Assembly: GCA_943332615.1 (NCBI GenBank)
Contig: CALQQB010000007.1
Span: 35,176-99,175, forward strand
Reading direction: 5' to 3'
From: Phenylobacterium deserti
Lineage (GTDB): Bacteria > Pseudomonadota > Alphaproteobacteria > Caulobacterales > Caulobacteraceae
Length of the DNA: 64,000 nt
The position numbers and the translations under genes are program-made. Below the pieces are notes generated by a model. It was not told the origin of the DNA. It was given only the letters and a program-made list of their open reading frames with translations, and ran no database searches. Positions 28,513-37,848 of this stretch are shown one piece after another; the stretch's first letter is position 1, and each line of letters opens with the position of its first letter.

Positions 28513-29168
28513 GCGGTCGCCGGTTCGTCGAAGGTCAGGCCGGTGAGGGCGGCCAGTTCGGCCAGGGTCTGGTCAACCTCGATCACCTTGATCGCCTTCA
28601 TGCCCAGGGCGGCGGCCGGCTTGCAGTTGATGCCCAGGTCGTCGAGGTAGATGCAGTTGGCCGGTTCCACGGCCAGCAGGTCGCACATCATCCGGTAGAT
28701 TTTCGGATCGGGCTTGCGGACGCCGGCCTTGCTGCTCTCGATGATGGCGTCGAACAGCGGCATCACCTGGCCCATGGCGCCGGCGGCCCGCTGGATCTCG
28801 TTCTGGCCGGGGCTGTGCATCGAGACCACATTGTTGGTGATGCAGCCCACCTTGAAGTGCCGCTTGCAGGCCTTCAGCGCCGCCACCATCCGCGGCCGCA
28901 GCTCGCCTGAAAGCCGGGGCAGCACGTCGGCGCCGCGGATCGGGAAGCCCAGCGCCGTCGATTCTTCGAGGAACAGCTGATCGAAGCGGGCGGTGTCGAT
29001 CTCGTTGCGTTCGAACAGAGCCCAGGCGTTCTCGTGGTGATTGGCGGCGTTGACCCGGCGGACGTGGTCCTTGGGCGCCCCTATCTCAGCTTCGAGCCGG
29101 TTGAAGGCCTCGAACGGCGAGGAGGTGAATACCCCGCCGAAATCCCAGATCACCGCTTCGACCGCCAC
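28509..29168 (-). CDS. HAD family hydrolase
   Basis: 219 residues from GTG 29168, with GGAG about eight bases before it. Motif I is IWDFGGVF, where the second Asp is Gly, as in the epoxide-hydrolase N-terminal/ACAD10-like HAD group. Motif II Thr/Ser lies in GCITNNVVS, motif III Lys in [13 protein letters not shown], and motif IV in [16 protein letters not shown] helical cap lies between motifs I and II. It is probably a phosphatase of a small molecule; the unusual motif I leaves the reaction uncertain. Coupled to phhB. Confidence 0.9.
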   Translation of the reverse strand: MAVEAVIWDFGGVFTSSPFEAFNRLEAEIGAPKDHVRRVNAANHHENAWALFERNEIDTARFDQLFLEESTALGFPIRGADVLPRLSGELRPRMVAALKACKRHFKVGCITNNVVSMHSPGQNEIQRAAGAMGQVMPLFDAIIESSKAGVRKPDPKIYRMMCDLLAVEPANCIYLDDLGINCKPAAALGMKAIKVIEVDQTLAELAALTGLTFDEPATA

Positions 29169-29240
29169 TCAACTCTCCTGCATCAAATCTGAACCGCGCG
29201 GACGCTAGAGAGACGCAATCGGACGTGCAAGTAAGGCCCG

Positions 29241-29597
29241 ATGCTGCCCTACAGGTTTCCCCGTCCCGTCCGCCTCGGCCTCTATGGCCTGGCGACGGCG
29301 ATCCTGCTGGTGCTCTGCGTGCTGCCGACCCGCGATCTGCCCGATCCGGGCACTGGCGATCGCTTCGAGCACACCGCCGCCTGGTTTGTGCTGACGGCGG
29401 TCGGCTATCTGCTGGCGCCCGACCGGAGATTGGCGATTCCGGCCTTTGCCTTGGCCTACGGGATCTTAATCGAGGTGCTGCAGGGCCTGCTGCCCACCGG
29501 TCGCCACAGCGACCCGCTGGACGTCGTGGCCGACAGCGCGGGCGTCGCGATCGCGGTGGCGCTGTACCTGGTGATCCGCCGGTTCGCCCGCCGATGA
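29241..29597 (+). CDS. VanZ-like membrane protein
   Basis: 118 residues from ATG 29241. It has four short membrane helices and the VanZ pattern DRFEHTAAWFVLTAVGYLL and GRHSDPLDVVADSAGVAIA. Such proteins are small inner-membrane proteins of unknown mechanism, named for a teicoplanin-resistance accessory protein; resistance is not implied here. Its stop overlaps the next start (ATGA), so it is coupled to the DUF3445 gene. Confidence 0.85.
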   Translation: MLPYRFPRPVRLGLYGLATAILLVLCVLPTRDLPDPGTGDRFEHTAAWFVLTAVGYLLAPDRRLAIPAFALAYGILIEVLQGLLPTGRHSDPLDVVADSAGVAIAVALYLVIRRFARR

Positions 29598-30400
29598 GTC
29601 TGCGCCACGCGCCCTGGGAGGAGTCCGGCGAGTTCCACATCGGCCTGCGCCCCATCCCGGTCGAGGCCTGGCTCGAGGGCGGCGAGGCCGATCCGGCGGG
29701 GCGCAAGGATCCGCTGCGCAACACCACCACCGCCGCCGTCTGGGCCGCCACCGACCAGTCCCGTTCCGGCCAGGCCGAGGTGCTGGACCTGGTCGCCGCG
29801 GCCCTCGGCCGGCCCATCGATCCCGGCGCCCTGCCGCCGCTCTACGCCGCCGCCCGCTCCGTGGCCGACGACCTCTGCCTGATGGAGAGGCGCGACGGGG
29901 TCTGGCGGCTGACCGCCCTGTCGCTGAGCGCCGGCAGCTTCTTCACCGCCTCGGAGGTGATCGGCCGCAGTCTGTCGGAACTGCATCGCCCGGTCACCGG
30001 CTTCCAGACCCAGCTGCTGGCCCGCGTCACCCGCATCTTCGACGGCCTGCGCGAGGGCCTGGTGCTGGAGCGGCGCAACTGGAGCGTGGTGAGCTCGCCG
30101 GACCTGCACGCGCCCGACCCCGGGCCGATGCGCGCGGCGATCCCGGACATCGACCCCGCACGCGCCGCCGAGCAGCTGTTCGTACGCTGCGAACGCCAGA
30201 CCCTGCGCCGCCTGCCGCGCACCGGCGGGGTGGTGTTCACGATCCGCGTCTGGATTGACCCGCTGTCGGCCATCGCCGCCGAGCCGGGGCGACTGGCCCG
30301 GTTCGCGCAGGCCTGGCGCACCGCGCATCCGGACTTCCGCGCCTACAAGCGTCTGGAGCTCTACGACGCGCTTGTGGCCCGGATCATCGACGGCGCCTGA
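29594..30400 (+). CDS. DUF3445 heme-dependent oxidative N-demethylase-like protein
   Basis: 268 residues from ATG 29594, overlapping the VanZ-like stop. Family marks are FHIGLRPIPVEAWLEG near the N-terminus, FTASEVIGRSLSELHRPV in the middle and a C-terminal ERQTLRRLPRTGGVVFTIRVW segment. Characterised relatives bind heme and oxidatively remove N-methyl groups from small amines. The substrate here is unknown. The combination with VanZ has no clear biochemical logic, and simple translational coupling is all that is seen. Confidence 0.8.
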   Translation: MSLRHAPWEESGEFHIGLRPIPVEAWLEGGEADPAGRKDPLRNTTTAAVWAATDQSRSGQAEVLDLVAAALGRPIDPGALPPLYAAARSVADDLCLMERRDGVWRLTALSLSAGSFFTASEVIGRSLSELHRPVTGFQTQLLARVTRIFDGLREGLVLERRNWSVVSSPDLHAPDPGPMRAAIPDIDPARAAEQLFVRCERQTLRRLPRTGGVVFTIRVWIDPLSAIAAEPGRLARFAQAWRTAHPDFRAYKRLELYDALVARIIDGA

Positions 30401-30422
30401 GCCGCCCACTATGGTCAGCGCC

Positions 30423-31181
30423 ATGCCCGACGCGACCAAGCCCTACATCTACCTCGCCGTCCCTTGCTACGGCGGCAACCTGAACCTCTATTTCGTCGAC
30501 TCGATGCTGAAGCTGCAGGACGCCTGCCGCGAGCGCGGCATTGGGCTGCACATCGACATGATGGGCGGCGAGGCGCTGATCACCCGGGGCCGCTCCCGCC
30601 TGGCCGCGGCCTTCCTGGCCCACGCGCAAGCCACCCACATCCTCTACATCGACGCCGATATCGGCTTCCCGTCCGAGCAGGTGTTCCGGCTGCTGGACGC
30701 CGACAAGGACGTGATCGCCGCGGTCTGCCCGTTGAAGAAGATCGATTGGGAAAAGGTCCGCGCGGCCGCCAAGGCCGATGTGGCCGACCTGCAGGCCGTC
30801 GGCATCGGCTATGTGGTCCGCTTCCTGCCCACCGCCGACAAGAGTGTCGAGGTCCACGACGGCTTCGCCCAGGTCGCCTATGGCGGCACCGGCTTCCTGT
30901 TGATCAAGCGCCCGGCCATGCAGCGGCTGGTCGATGCCCACCCCGAGCTGCGGGCGAAGATGGGCGACATGGGCGACGACCTGGCCCGCGAGGCGGTGAT
31001 GGTGTTCGACACCATGATCGAGCCGGAGACCGGCCAGTACCTGTCGGAGGACTACGCCTTCTGCCGCCGCTGGCGCGACCTGGGTGGCGAGATCTGGGCC
31101 GACTTCTCCGCCCGCCTGACCCACGTCGGCCACGCGGCCTACACCGGCAGCCTCATGCAGGCGCTGCGGTCCGGCGGTTAG
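30423..31181 (+). CDS. GT-A type glycosyltransferase-like protein
   Basis: 252 residues from ATG 30423; ATG 30411 is possible. The fold is GT2/GT-A-like, with a metal-binding DxD in ILYIDADIGFPSEQVFRLL near residue 75, then VIAAVCPLKKIDW and a Gly-rich YGGTGFLLIKRP acceptor segment. Opening YIYLAVPCYGGNLNLYFVDS. This layout is common in uncharacterised alphaproteobacterial transferases and in phage or surface-sugar genes. No signal or membrane helix is seen. Its stop overlaps the convergent transporter stop by three bases. Donor and acceptor unknown. Confidence 0.82.
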   Translation: MPDATKPYIYLAVPCYGGNLNLYFVDSMLKLQDACRERGIGLHIDMMGGEALITRGRSRLAAAFLAHAQATHILYIDADIGFPSEQVFRLLDADKDVIAAVCPLKKIDWEKVRAAAKADVADLQAVGIGYVVRFLPTADKSVEVHDGFAQVAYGGTGFLLIKRPAMQRLVDAHPELRAKMGDMGDDLAREAVMVFDTMIEPETGQYLSEDYAFCRRWRDLGGEIWADFSARLTHVGHAAYTGSLMQALRSGG

Positions 31182-32674
31182 AGCGTCGCGGCCGCCAGGG
31201 CGCGTCGCTCGGCCAGCGCCGCGCGGGTCAACGCATAGCTGGCGTGGTTGATCCGGTAGCGCCCGTAGCAGATGGCCGCCAGTACGCCGGGCACGATCGA
31301 AATCGCCCCGTCCCAGAGCGCCAGGTTGAACAACACGTCGTCGGGCACCTGACCCGGCTTGGCCTTCTGCGGAAACGCGATGAAGGCCACCACCGCGCCG
31401 GCCAGGGCCGAGCCCACCGCCTGGTCCAGCTTCCCGGCGAAGGCGCGGGTCGAATAGAGGATGCCTTCCTGGCGGATGCCGTGCTTCAGCTCGTTCTCGT
31501 CAGCCACGTCGGCCAGGGCCGAGGTGATGCTGATCGTGAGGAACGCCACCGCCATGTAGGACACCGCTGCAAAGGCGATCAGGATCGGCAGCAGCATCGG
31601 CATGTCGGGCCTCAGGACCCCCATCAGCCCCAGGGTCGGCGGGATCGCCGGGATGATCGCGTAGGCCAGGGCCGAGACGATCATCGTCGCCTTCTTGTCG
31701 AACCGGCTGTGCATCTTCGCCGCGAAGAAGAAGCTCAGCGCGTAGCCGATGAAGCTGCCGATGATGAAGTAGCGCAGGTCGCTGGACGAGATCTGCCAGT
31801 AGAAGCTGGCCACGTAGAGCCGCAGGCCCTCGCGCAGCCCCACCATCATCGACAGGAAGAAGTAGCCGACCAGCAGCCAGACATAGCTGCGGTTGCCCAG
31901 CGCCCGGCCGATATCCTTGAGGAACTCGGCGCCGCTGAACTTCGGCGTGCCCGGCGCGGTCTTTGGCAGCAGCGGGATGCGGTCCATCGTGAAGATCGCC
32001 GAGGTGAACAGGATCACGATGATTGCGATCGCCCCGGTCAGGGCGAAGGTCGGCCACGGCTCCGGGTTCAGCAGCCCATTGTGGAACTCTGCGGTCTTCG
32101 GAAAATAGAAGGTCAATGCGATCCAGGCGGTGGCCGACCCGCCGACCCATTGGAAGAAGGTGTTGTAGGCCATCACCTTCGACCGCTCGGTGTAGTGCGG
32201 CGACAACTCGCCCCCCAGCGCCAGGTGCGGGGTGTGGAACAGGGTCATCACCTGCCGCAGCACCCCGACGCTGACCCCGCACCAGATGGTCAGGCCGAGG
32301 GGCGACAGGTCTGGCGGGTTGAAGATACAATAGAACGAGGCGGCGATCGGGATCGGGGCCACCAGCATCCAGCCGTGGCGCCGGCCCCATTTCTTCGAGA
32401 ACGTGCGGTCCGACCAGGCGCCCACCAGGGGCTCAGTGATGGCGTCGAACACCAGGCTGACCGACAGCGCCAGCCCCACCCAGACCGGGTTCACGCCCAG
32501 CACCTGATTGTAGAACAGCATCGCGTAGGTCACGACCGTGTAGAGCGCGATCATCTCGGCGGCGCTGCCGACGCCGAACGCCAGCTTGGTCCTCAGCGGC
32601 AGGCGCTCGACGGTCGCAAGGGACGGACCGTCCGCGGAGGCGGCAGAGGTCGGGTCGATCGGCGAGGCCGTCAT
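31178..32674 (-). CDS. MFS transporter, glycoside-pentoside-hexuronide (GPH) type, copy 1
   Basis: 498 residues from ATG 32674. It has 12 predicted helices and the GPH pattern LAFGVGSAAEMIALYTVVTY at the start, SLVFDAITEPLVGAWSDRT in loop 2-3 and a central GRRHGWMLV motif. These are cation-coupled sugar or glycoside symporters of the inner membrane. It lies downstream of a clear paralog with the same architecture and start pattern, 128 bp apart. The substrate could be a sugar or glycoside; no hydrolase for one is nearby. Confidence 0.92.
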   Translation of the reverse strand: MTASPIDPTSAASADGPSLATVERLPLRTKLAFGVGSAAEMIALYTVVTYAMLFYNQVLGVNPVWVGLALSVSLVFDAITEPLVGAWSDRTFSKKWGRRHGWMLVAPIPIAASFYCIFNPPDLSPLGLTIWCGVSVGVLRQVMTLFHTPHLALGGELSPHYTERSKVMAYNTFFQWVGGSATAWIALTFYFPKTAEFHNGLLNPEPWPTFALTGAIAIIVILFTSAIFTMDRIPLLPKTAPGTPKFSGAEFLKDIGRALGNRSYVWLLVGYFFLSMMVGLREGLRLYVASFYWQISSSDLRYFIIGSFIGYALSFFFAAKMHSRFDKKATMIVSALAYAIIPAIPPTLGLMGVLRPDMPMLLPILIAFAAVSYMAVAFLTISITSALADVADENELKHGIRQEGILYSTRAFAGKLDQAVGSALAGAVVAFIAFPQKAKPGQVPDDVLFNLALWDGAISIVPGVLAAICYGRYRINHASYALTRAALAERRALAAATL

Positions 32675-32802
32675 CGGTGGTCCTTTTGGGTTCGAGGGCT
32701 CTGTTCGGCGACGCTATTCGGCCGGCGTCGCTGCGGGCCGGGGTCCGGGCGAAGGCGTGGCGGCGGGCGAACCATCCGGGGCCAGCTCGCAGTCAGACGC
32801 GA

Positions 32803-34260
32803 TCATGCCCGCGCGGCCATGCCTGCGCGGCGCGCGGCGATGGCGGCGCGAGTCGTCTCATAGGAAGCCTTGGTGATCCGATAGCGGCCGTAGAACACCG
32901 CCGCGAGCACGGCGGGCACGCCGGCGATCACCCCGTCCCAGAGGGCCAGGTTGTGCAGCACGTCTGCGTCCACCTGGCCGGGCTTGGCCTTCTCCGGGAA
33001 GGCGATGACGGTCAGGACCACGCCGGCCAGCACGGTGCCGACGGCCTGATCCACCTTCGCGAACAGAGTGCGGGTTGAGTAGAGCACCCCCTCCTGGCGA
33101 ACGCCGTGCTTGGCCTCGTTCTCGTCCGCGACGTCGGCGAGGGCGGACATGACGCTGATCGAAAGCACACTGAGCGCCCCGTAGCTCAGGGCGGAAAAGG
33201 CAATCAGGATCGCCACGATGCCGGGCGTCTTGTGGTCCCATATCCCCATCAGGCCCATGCCGATCGGGATCGCAGGGATGACGCCATAGGCGACGGCGGC
33301 CACGATCATCGTCTTCTTCTTGTCGAACCGGCCATGCAGGCGGGCCGCGAACAGGAAGGCCGTGGCGTAGCCGGCGAAGGTGCCGATCACGAACAGGCTC
33401 AGTTCCTCGCTGTCGAGGCCCCAGTAGAACGTATTCACATAGACATGCAGGACCGTACGCAGCCCCAGCGTGATCGACAGGAAGAAGAAGCCGATCAGCA
33501 GCCAGACGTAGTTGATGTTGGTCAGCGCCCACTTCACGTCCTTGAAGAAGTGCAGCAGGCTGAAGGATGGCGTGTCCTTGGCCGGCTGTGGCAGGTGCTT
33601 GATCCGGTCGTGGGTCAGGAGGGCCGACGCCAACAGGATGGCGAACGCCACCGCGCTCATGATCATGGCGTAGGGTGACCAAGCGTCGGGGTTCAACAGG
33701 CCGCGGGGATATTCGGGTGTGCGCTTGAAGAAGATCCGCAGCGCGATGATCGTGGTCAGGGCGCCGCCGGCCCAGGTGAAGAAGCTGTTGTAGGCCATCA
33801 CCTTGGAGCGCTCGACGTAGTTCGAGGACAGCTCGCCCCCCAGCGCGATATGCGGCGTGTGGTAGAACGCCATGCTCCAGCGCAGCAGGCTGACGCTGAC
33901 CAGGAACCACATGAATAGTGCGGTCTGGTCGAGGCCCTTGGGCGGGTTGAACACCGCCAGGAACGCGAGGGCGATCGGCAGCGCGGCGGCGTACATGAAC
34001 GGGTGGCGGCGCCCGATCCGCGACCGGGTGCGGTCCGATATCGAGCCCGCCGCCGGCTCGATAATGCCGTCCAGCACCAGGCTGACCGAGACGGCGAGGC
34101 CGGCGAGCAGGGCCGGCAGCCCCAGGACCTGATTGTAGAAGAGCACCGCGTAGGCGGTGATGGTGTGGAGCGCGATGGCCTCAGCGGCGCTGCCGACGCC
34201 GAAGGAAAGCTTGGTCTTCAGTGTCAGACGGTCGGGCGACGGAGACGCGGCGTCGGTCAT
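32803..34260 (-). CDS. MFS transporter, GPH type, copy 2
   Basis: 485 residues from ATG 34260; 15 codons upstream are open but lack family similarity. The opening LSFGVGSAAEAIALHTITAY, loop LVLDGIIEPAAGSISDRT and GRRHPFMYA repeat the pattern of copy 1 nearly position by position, so the two arose by tandem duplication and have diverged. Twelve membrane helices. It is first in the reading order; a separate promoter for each copy is possible because 128 bp separate them. Substrate unknown. Confidence 0.92.
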   Translation of the reverse strand: MTDAASPSPDRLTLKTKLSFGVGSAAEAIALHTITAYAVLFYNQVLGLPALLAGLAVSVSLVLDGIIEPAAGSISDRTRSRIGRRHPFMYAAALPIALAFLAVFNPPKGLDQTALFMWFLVSVSLLRWSMAFYHTPHIALGGELSSNYVERSKVMAYNSFFTWAGGALTTIIALRIFFKRTPEYPRGLLNPDAWSPYAMIMSAVAFAILLASALLTHDRIKHLPQPAKDTPSFSLLHFFKDVKWALTNINYVWLLIGFFFLSITLGLRTVLHVYVNTFYWGLDSEELSLFVIGTFAGYATAFLFAARLHGRFDKKKTMIVAAVAYGVIPAIPIGMGLMGIWDHKTPGIVAILIAFSALSYGALSVLSISVMSALADVADENEAKHGVRQEGVLYSTRTLFAKVDQAVGTVLAGVVLTVIAFPEKAKPGQVDADVLHNLALWDGVIAGVPAVLAAVFYGRYRITKASYETTRAAIAARRAGMAARA

Positions 34261-34368
34261 AGATATCCTCCCACGCGCTCTTGGGGCGCGTCTGGAGGCC
34301 AGCAAGCCTCAACCCAGAGGGAGCGTCAATCATACCTGTGTTTCGATCCCGACACCTGGGACACCGTG

Positions 34369-35556
34369 TTACGCCAGGGCCTGCTCCAGGTCGGCGATCA
34401 GGTCGCCCGCCGCCTCCACGCCGACCGACAGCCGGATGAGGCCATCGACGATGCCGATGCGGGCGCGGGTCTCGGCGGGAATGGAGGCGTGGGTCATGAT
34501 CGCCGGGTGTTCGATGAGACTTTCCACCCCGCCCAGACTCTCAGCGAGGGTGAACAGGCGGGTCCGCTCCAGCATCCGGCGGGTTCCGGCCAGGTCGCGG
34601 TCCAGCACCACGGTGATCATACCGCCGAAGCCGGACATCTGTTTCCTCGCCAGGCCGTGCTGCGGATGGCTGGGCAGGCCGGGGTAGATCACCTTTGCGA
34701 CATCGGGCCGGCCCTCCAGCCAGGTCGCGATCGCCAGGCCGTTCTCGCAGTGCCGCTGCATGCGCAATGCCAGGGTCTTCATGCCCCGCAGGGTCAGGAA
34801 GCTGTCGAAGGGGGATGCGATGGCGCCGACGGCGTTCTGCAGGAAGGTCAGCTGGTCGCGCAGGCCGGCGTTCTCCCCCACCACCAGGGCGCCGCCGACG
34901 ATGTCGGAATGGCCGTTCAGGTACTTGGTTGTCGAATGCATCACCACGTCGATACCCAGCTCCAGCGGGCGCTGGATGTAAGGGCTGGCGAAGGTGTTGT
35001 CGGCGGCGGTCAGCACGCCGCGGCGCCGGCCCAGCGCGGCGATGGCCTCCAGGTCGCAGAGCCGCAGCAGCGGATTGGTCGGTGTCTCTGCCCAGATCAA
35101 ACGGGTGCGCGGCGTGATCGCGGCCTCGATGGCGGCGAGGTCGGCCAGGTCCACGAAGCTGAACTCGAGGCCGGCCGAGCGGCGGCGCACCTTGTCGAAC
35201 AGCCGGAAGGAACCGCCATAGAGGTCCTCGCTGGCGATCACATGGTCGCCGGCGTCCAGCACCTCCAGCAGCGTCGAGATCGCCGCCAGGCCCGAGGCGA
35301 AGGCGTAGCCCTTGGTCCCGCTCTCCAGGTCGGCGAGACCACGCTCCAGGGCGAAGCGGGTCGGGTTCTGGCTGCGGCTGTATTCGAACCCCTGGTGTAC
35401 GCCGGGCGACGATTGCGCATAGGTCGAGGTGGCGTAGATCGGCGGCATGACCGCGCCCGTCGAGGGGTCGTGCTGCTGCCCGCCGTGGATGGCGCGGGTG
35501 GCGAACGCCAGCCGGTTCTTGCCCCGGCCTTGGTCTTCGCTCGTGTCGTCGGTCAA
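34369..35556 (-). CDS. Cystathionine gamma-lyase/synthase family PLP enzyme
   Basis: 395 residues from TTG 35556, whose bases overlap the cbs stop (TTGA). Cys/Met-metabolism PLP fold: lysine in VVMHSTTKYLNGHSDIVGGA near residue 205, and the C-terminal TRLFTLAESLGGVESLIEHPAIMTHA. It cleaves cystathionine to cysteine, 2-oxobutyrate and ammonia if it is a gamma-lyase. The order cbs then this gene argues for reverse transsulfuration (homocysteine to cysteine); sequence alone cannot exclude gamma-synthase activity. Confidence 0.92.
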   Translation of the reverse strand: MTDDTSEDQGRGKNRLAFATRAIHGGQQHDPSTGAVMPPIYATSTYAQSSPGVHQGFEYSRSQNPTRFALERGLADLESGTKGYAFASGLAAISTLLEVLDAGDHVIASEDLYGGSFRLFDKVRRRSAGLEFSFVDLADLAAIEAAITPRTRLIWAETPTNPLLRLCDLEAIAALGRRRGVLTAADNTFASPYIQRPLELGIDVVMHSTTKYLNGHSDIVGGALVVGENAGLRDQLTFLQNAVGAIASPFDSFLTLRGMKTLALRMQRHCENGLAIATWLEGRPDVAKVIYPGLPSHPQHGLARKQMSGFGGMITVVLDRDLAGTRRMLERTRLFTLAESLGGVESLIEHPAIMTHASIPAETRARIGIVDGLIRLSVGVEAAGDLIADLEQALA

Positions 35557-36944
35557 GCTTGGCGCCTCAGATAGTTGATCAGGTCGATCCGGGTGATCAG
35601 GCCTCGGAAGTCGTGGCCCTCCAGCACGATCGCCACCTCGTCACGTTCGAATATGGGGAGCAAGGCCTCCAGCGGCTCGCCGGCCTGTAGCGTGTGAAGC
35701 TTGGCGGTCATGGCGGTTGAGACTGGCTGGCCGAACCGCTTGGCCTGCCGGCGATCCTCGACGGCTTCCAGCAGGTCGCTCTCGTCCACCAGCCCGATCA
35801 GCCGGCCGTCGTCCAGCACCGGCAGCTGGCTGACATCGGCAGCGCGCATGCGGTTGTAAGCGGTCAGCAGGGTATCGTTGGGTCCAACGGTCACCGCGTC
35901 GCCGGTGGAGCGGGAGATCAGGTCGCGCAGGTCGCCGTGCAGCTGTCGGTCGATGAGGCCCTGCTCTGCGACCCAACTGTCGTTGTAGACCTTGCTCAGG
36001 TAGCGAGAGCCCGTGTCGCAGACGAGGGTCACGACCCGCTGGGGCTCAGTCTGGTCGCGGCAGTAGCGCAGGGCGGCGGCCAGCAGGGTGCCGGAGGACG
36101 ATCCGCCCAGGATACCGGCTTTGGTCAGCAGCAGGCGCGCCGTGGCGATGCTCTCGGTGTCGGTGATCTCATAGGCCTTGGCCACCAGGGTCAGGTCGCA
36201 GTTGTCGGGGATGAAGTCCTCGCCGATCCCCTCCACGACCCAGGAGCCGGGTTCCACCGTCTCGCCGCGCTCGACCAGCGGCGCCAGGATCGAGCCCACG
36301 GGATCGGCCAGCACCATCTTCGTCTTCGGCGAGGCCTTGGCGAAGAACCGACCCAGACCCGTCAGCGTGCCGCCGGAGCCCACGCCCACCACCACCGCGT
36401 CCACGTCGCCCAGCATCTGCTCCAGGATCTCCGGGCCGGTGGTGGTCTCGTGCGCCAGCGGGTTCGCGGGGTTGGAGAACTGGTTGATGAAGACGGCGTT
36501 GTTCAGCTTCGCCGCCAGCTCCCTGGCCATGTCCTGGTAGTACTCGGGATGGCCCTTGCCGACGTCGGAACGGGTGATGCGCACATCGACGCCCATGGCC
36601 CGCAGGTGCTGGATCTTCTCCCGCGCCATCTTGTCGGGCACCACCAGCAGCAGCTTGTAGCCCTTGAGAATGCCCACCTGCGCCAGGCCCAGGCCGGTGT
36701 TGCCGGCGGTGGCCTCGACGATCGTACCCCCGGGCTTGAGGCTGCCGTCGTGCTCCGCCGCCTCGATCATCGAGCGCGCGATACGGTCCTTGATTGAGCC
36801 GCCCGGATTGGCGCTCTCCAGCTTGACGAACAGGCGGCAGAGGCCGGTATCGAAGCCCGTGAGCTCCAGCATGGGCGTGCGGCCGATGAGGTCGAGGGCG
36901 GAGGCCGCGGGGGGCGGCAGGGGCTGAGCGGTCAAGGTGTTCAC
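35553..36944 (-). CDS. cbs: Cystathionine beta-synthase with C-terminal CBS domains
   Basis: 463 residues from GTG 36944. PLP-lysine near residue 53 in NPGGSIKDRIARSMIE, phosphate loop EATAGNTGLGLAQV, and a GGSSSGTLLAAA segment. Residues about 335-460 hold two CBS domains (TAYNRMRAADVSQLPVLDDG; LHTLQAGEPLEALLPIF) that usually sense adenosyl ligands such as SAM. The heme-binding N-terminal region of animal CBS is absent, as in other bacteria. It condenses homocysteine with serine. It starts directly after a small coupled ORF and is coupled to the lyase downstream. Confidence 0.93.
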   Translation of the reverse strand: MNTLTAQPLPPPAASALDLIGRTPMLELTGFDTGLCRLFVKLESANPGGSIKDRIARSMIEAAEHDGSLKPGGTIVEATAGNTGLGLAQVGILKGYKLLLVVPDKMAREKIQHLRAMGVDVRITRSDVGKGHPEYYQDMARELAAKLNNAVFINQFSNPANPLAHETTTGPEILEQMLGDVDAVVVGVGSGGTLTGLGRFFAKASPKTKMVLADPVGSILAPLVERGETVEPGSWVVEGIGEDFIPDNCDLTLVAKAYEITDTESIATARLLLTKAGILGGSSSGTLLAAALRYCRDQTEPQRVVTLVCDTGSRYLSKVYNDSWVAEQGLIDRQLHGDLRDLISRSTGDAVTVGPNDTLLTAYNRMRAADVSQLPVLDDGRLIGLVDESDLLEAVEDRRQAKRFGQPVSTAMTAKLHTLQAGEPLEALLPIFERDEVAIVLEGHDFRGLITRIDLINYLRRQA

Positions 36945-37021
36945 TCTAGCGGCCGGCGTCGGAGGTGCGCCTTCGCAAACGAAATCGGATTGCGTCTGGA
37001 TCCGTCAGTCGAGGTAGACAT
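36941..37021 (-). CDS. Possible 26-residue leader ORF coupled to cbs
   Basis: ATG 37021, with GGGGAT about nine bases upstream, opens 26 codons (MSTSTDGSRRNPISFAK and a basic end) whose TGA overlaps the cbs GTG start (GTGA). Such an overlap is typical of translational coupling and could explain the weak GTG start of cbs. No family is recognised and coding is not proven. The wider 36945-37244 spacer also holds an inverted repeat GCGCAAG/CTTGCGC at 37036-37059 and the promoters for cbs and the heme lipoprotein gene. Confidence 0.35.
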   Translation of the reverse strand: MSTSTDGSRRNPISFAKAHLRRRPLE

Positions 37022-37244
37022 GAGCAGCGATCCCCGCGCAAGGCGCGTCTTCCTTGCGCATAACCAGACCTGGTGGGCATGAGTTATCCCATGGCCGATT
37101 TCCCTCGACGGCGGCAGGTCTTGGCGGTTGAACGTGGGTTTTGTAACCCTTTCGCTACCGTTCAGTACGGGAATCGCTGGCGCGCCTGATCTAATGGTGA
37201 GGGCGAAGATCGCGCCGGCTGGCGCCGATGGTGGAGACTTGGAC

Positions 37245-37826
37245 TTGAAGAAGCTCTTATCCGTGGCGGCGCTGGCCGCCCTCGCGTCCGCCGCCCTCGC
37301 GCTGGCAGCCTGCCAGCCGCAGAAGGCCGCGCCCAAGGCCGGGGCATCGGCGGCGCCCAAGTTCAACACCGACCTGCCGATGACCGAGTTCATGGGCCAC
37401 TTCGTCGATCCGGCCGCCTTCATGTACTGGAAGGGCTCGGGAACCATGATCGACGAGAAGGGCGAGCACGACCTGTCGCCCACCACCGACGAGGGCTGGA
37501 ACGTCCTGGTCAGCGGGGCCACCATGCTGATGGAGGCGGGCAATTCGCTGCAGATCGACGGCCGCCGCCGTGCGCCCGAGGCCGACTGGAACAAGTACGC
37601 CCAGTTGCTCACCGAGCGCGCCCTGATCGCCCGCAAGGCGGCCGAGGCGCGGGACAAGAAGGCGGTCTTCGATGAGGGCGGCAAGGTCTACGAGGTCTGC
37701 GTCGCCTGCCACGAGCAGTTCGTGATCCAGCCCGACATCAAGGCCAACGGCCCCGCCAAGGGCAACCCGCTCCCCATCTTCCCGAATGACGTCGAGAAGA
37801 AGATCGAGAAGAAGGCGGGAGGGTAG
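37245..37826 (+). CDS. c-type heme lipoprotein
   Basis: 193 residues if translation starts at TTG 37245, eight bases after GGAG; this start gives an ideal lipoprotein signal (MKKLLSVAALAALASAALA, lipobox LAAC). Starts further upstream spoil the signal. The mature protein has a single heme motif CVACH near residue 154 (VCVACHEQFVI), with a following Pro-rich PIFPNDVEKK tail that could supply the axial ligand. It resembles class II-like four-helix cytochromes (long helical part before the C-terminal CxxCH). Periplasmic electron carrier or sensor; partner unknown. Confidence 0.82.
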   Translation: MKKLLSVAALAALASAALALAACQPQKAAPKAGASAAPKFNTDLPMTEFMGHFVDPAAFMYWKGSGTMIDEKGEHDLSPTTDEGWNVLVSGATMLMEAGNSLQIDGRRRAPEADWNKYAQLLTERALIARKAAEARDKKAVFDEGGKVYEVCVACHEQFVIQPDIKANGPAKGNPLPIFPNDVEKKIEKKAGG

Positions 37827-37848
37827 AGCCAAGGCGCGCCGTGGCGTC

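Noticed and set aside
30464..32863. 799-codon plus-strand open frame
   Set aside because: It lies over a glycosyltransferase and antisense to a clear MFS gene; its composition is Arg/Gly/Gln/His-rich without any domain, as expected for GC-rich shadow frames.
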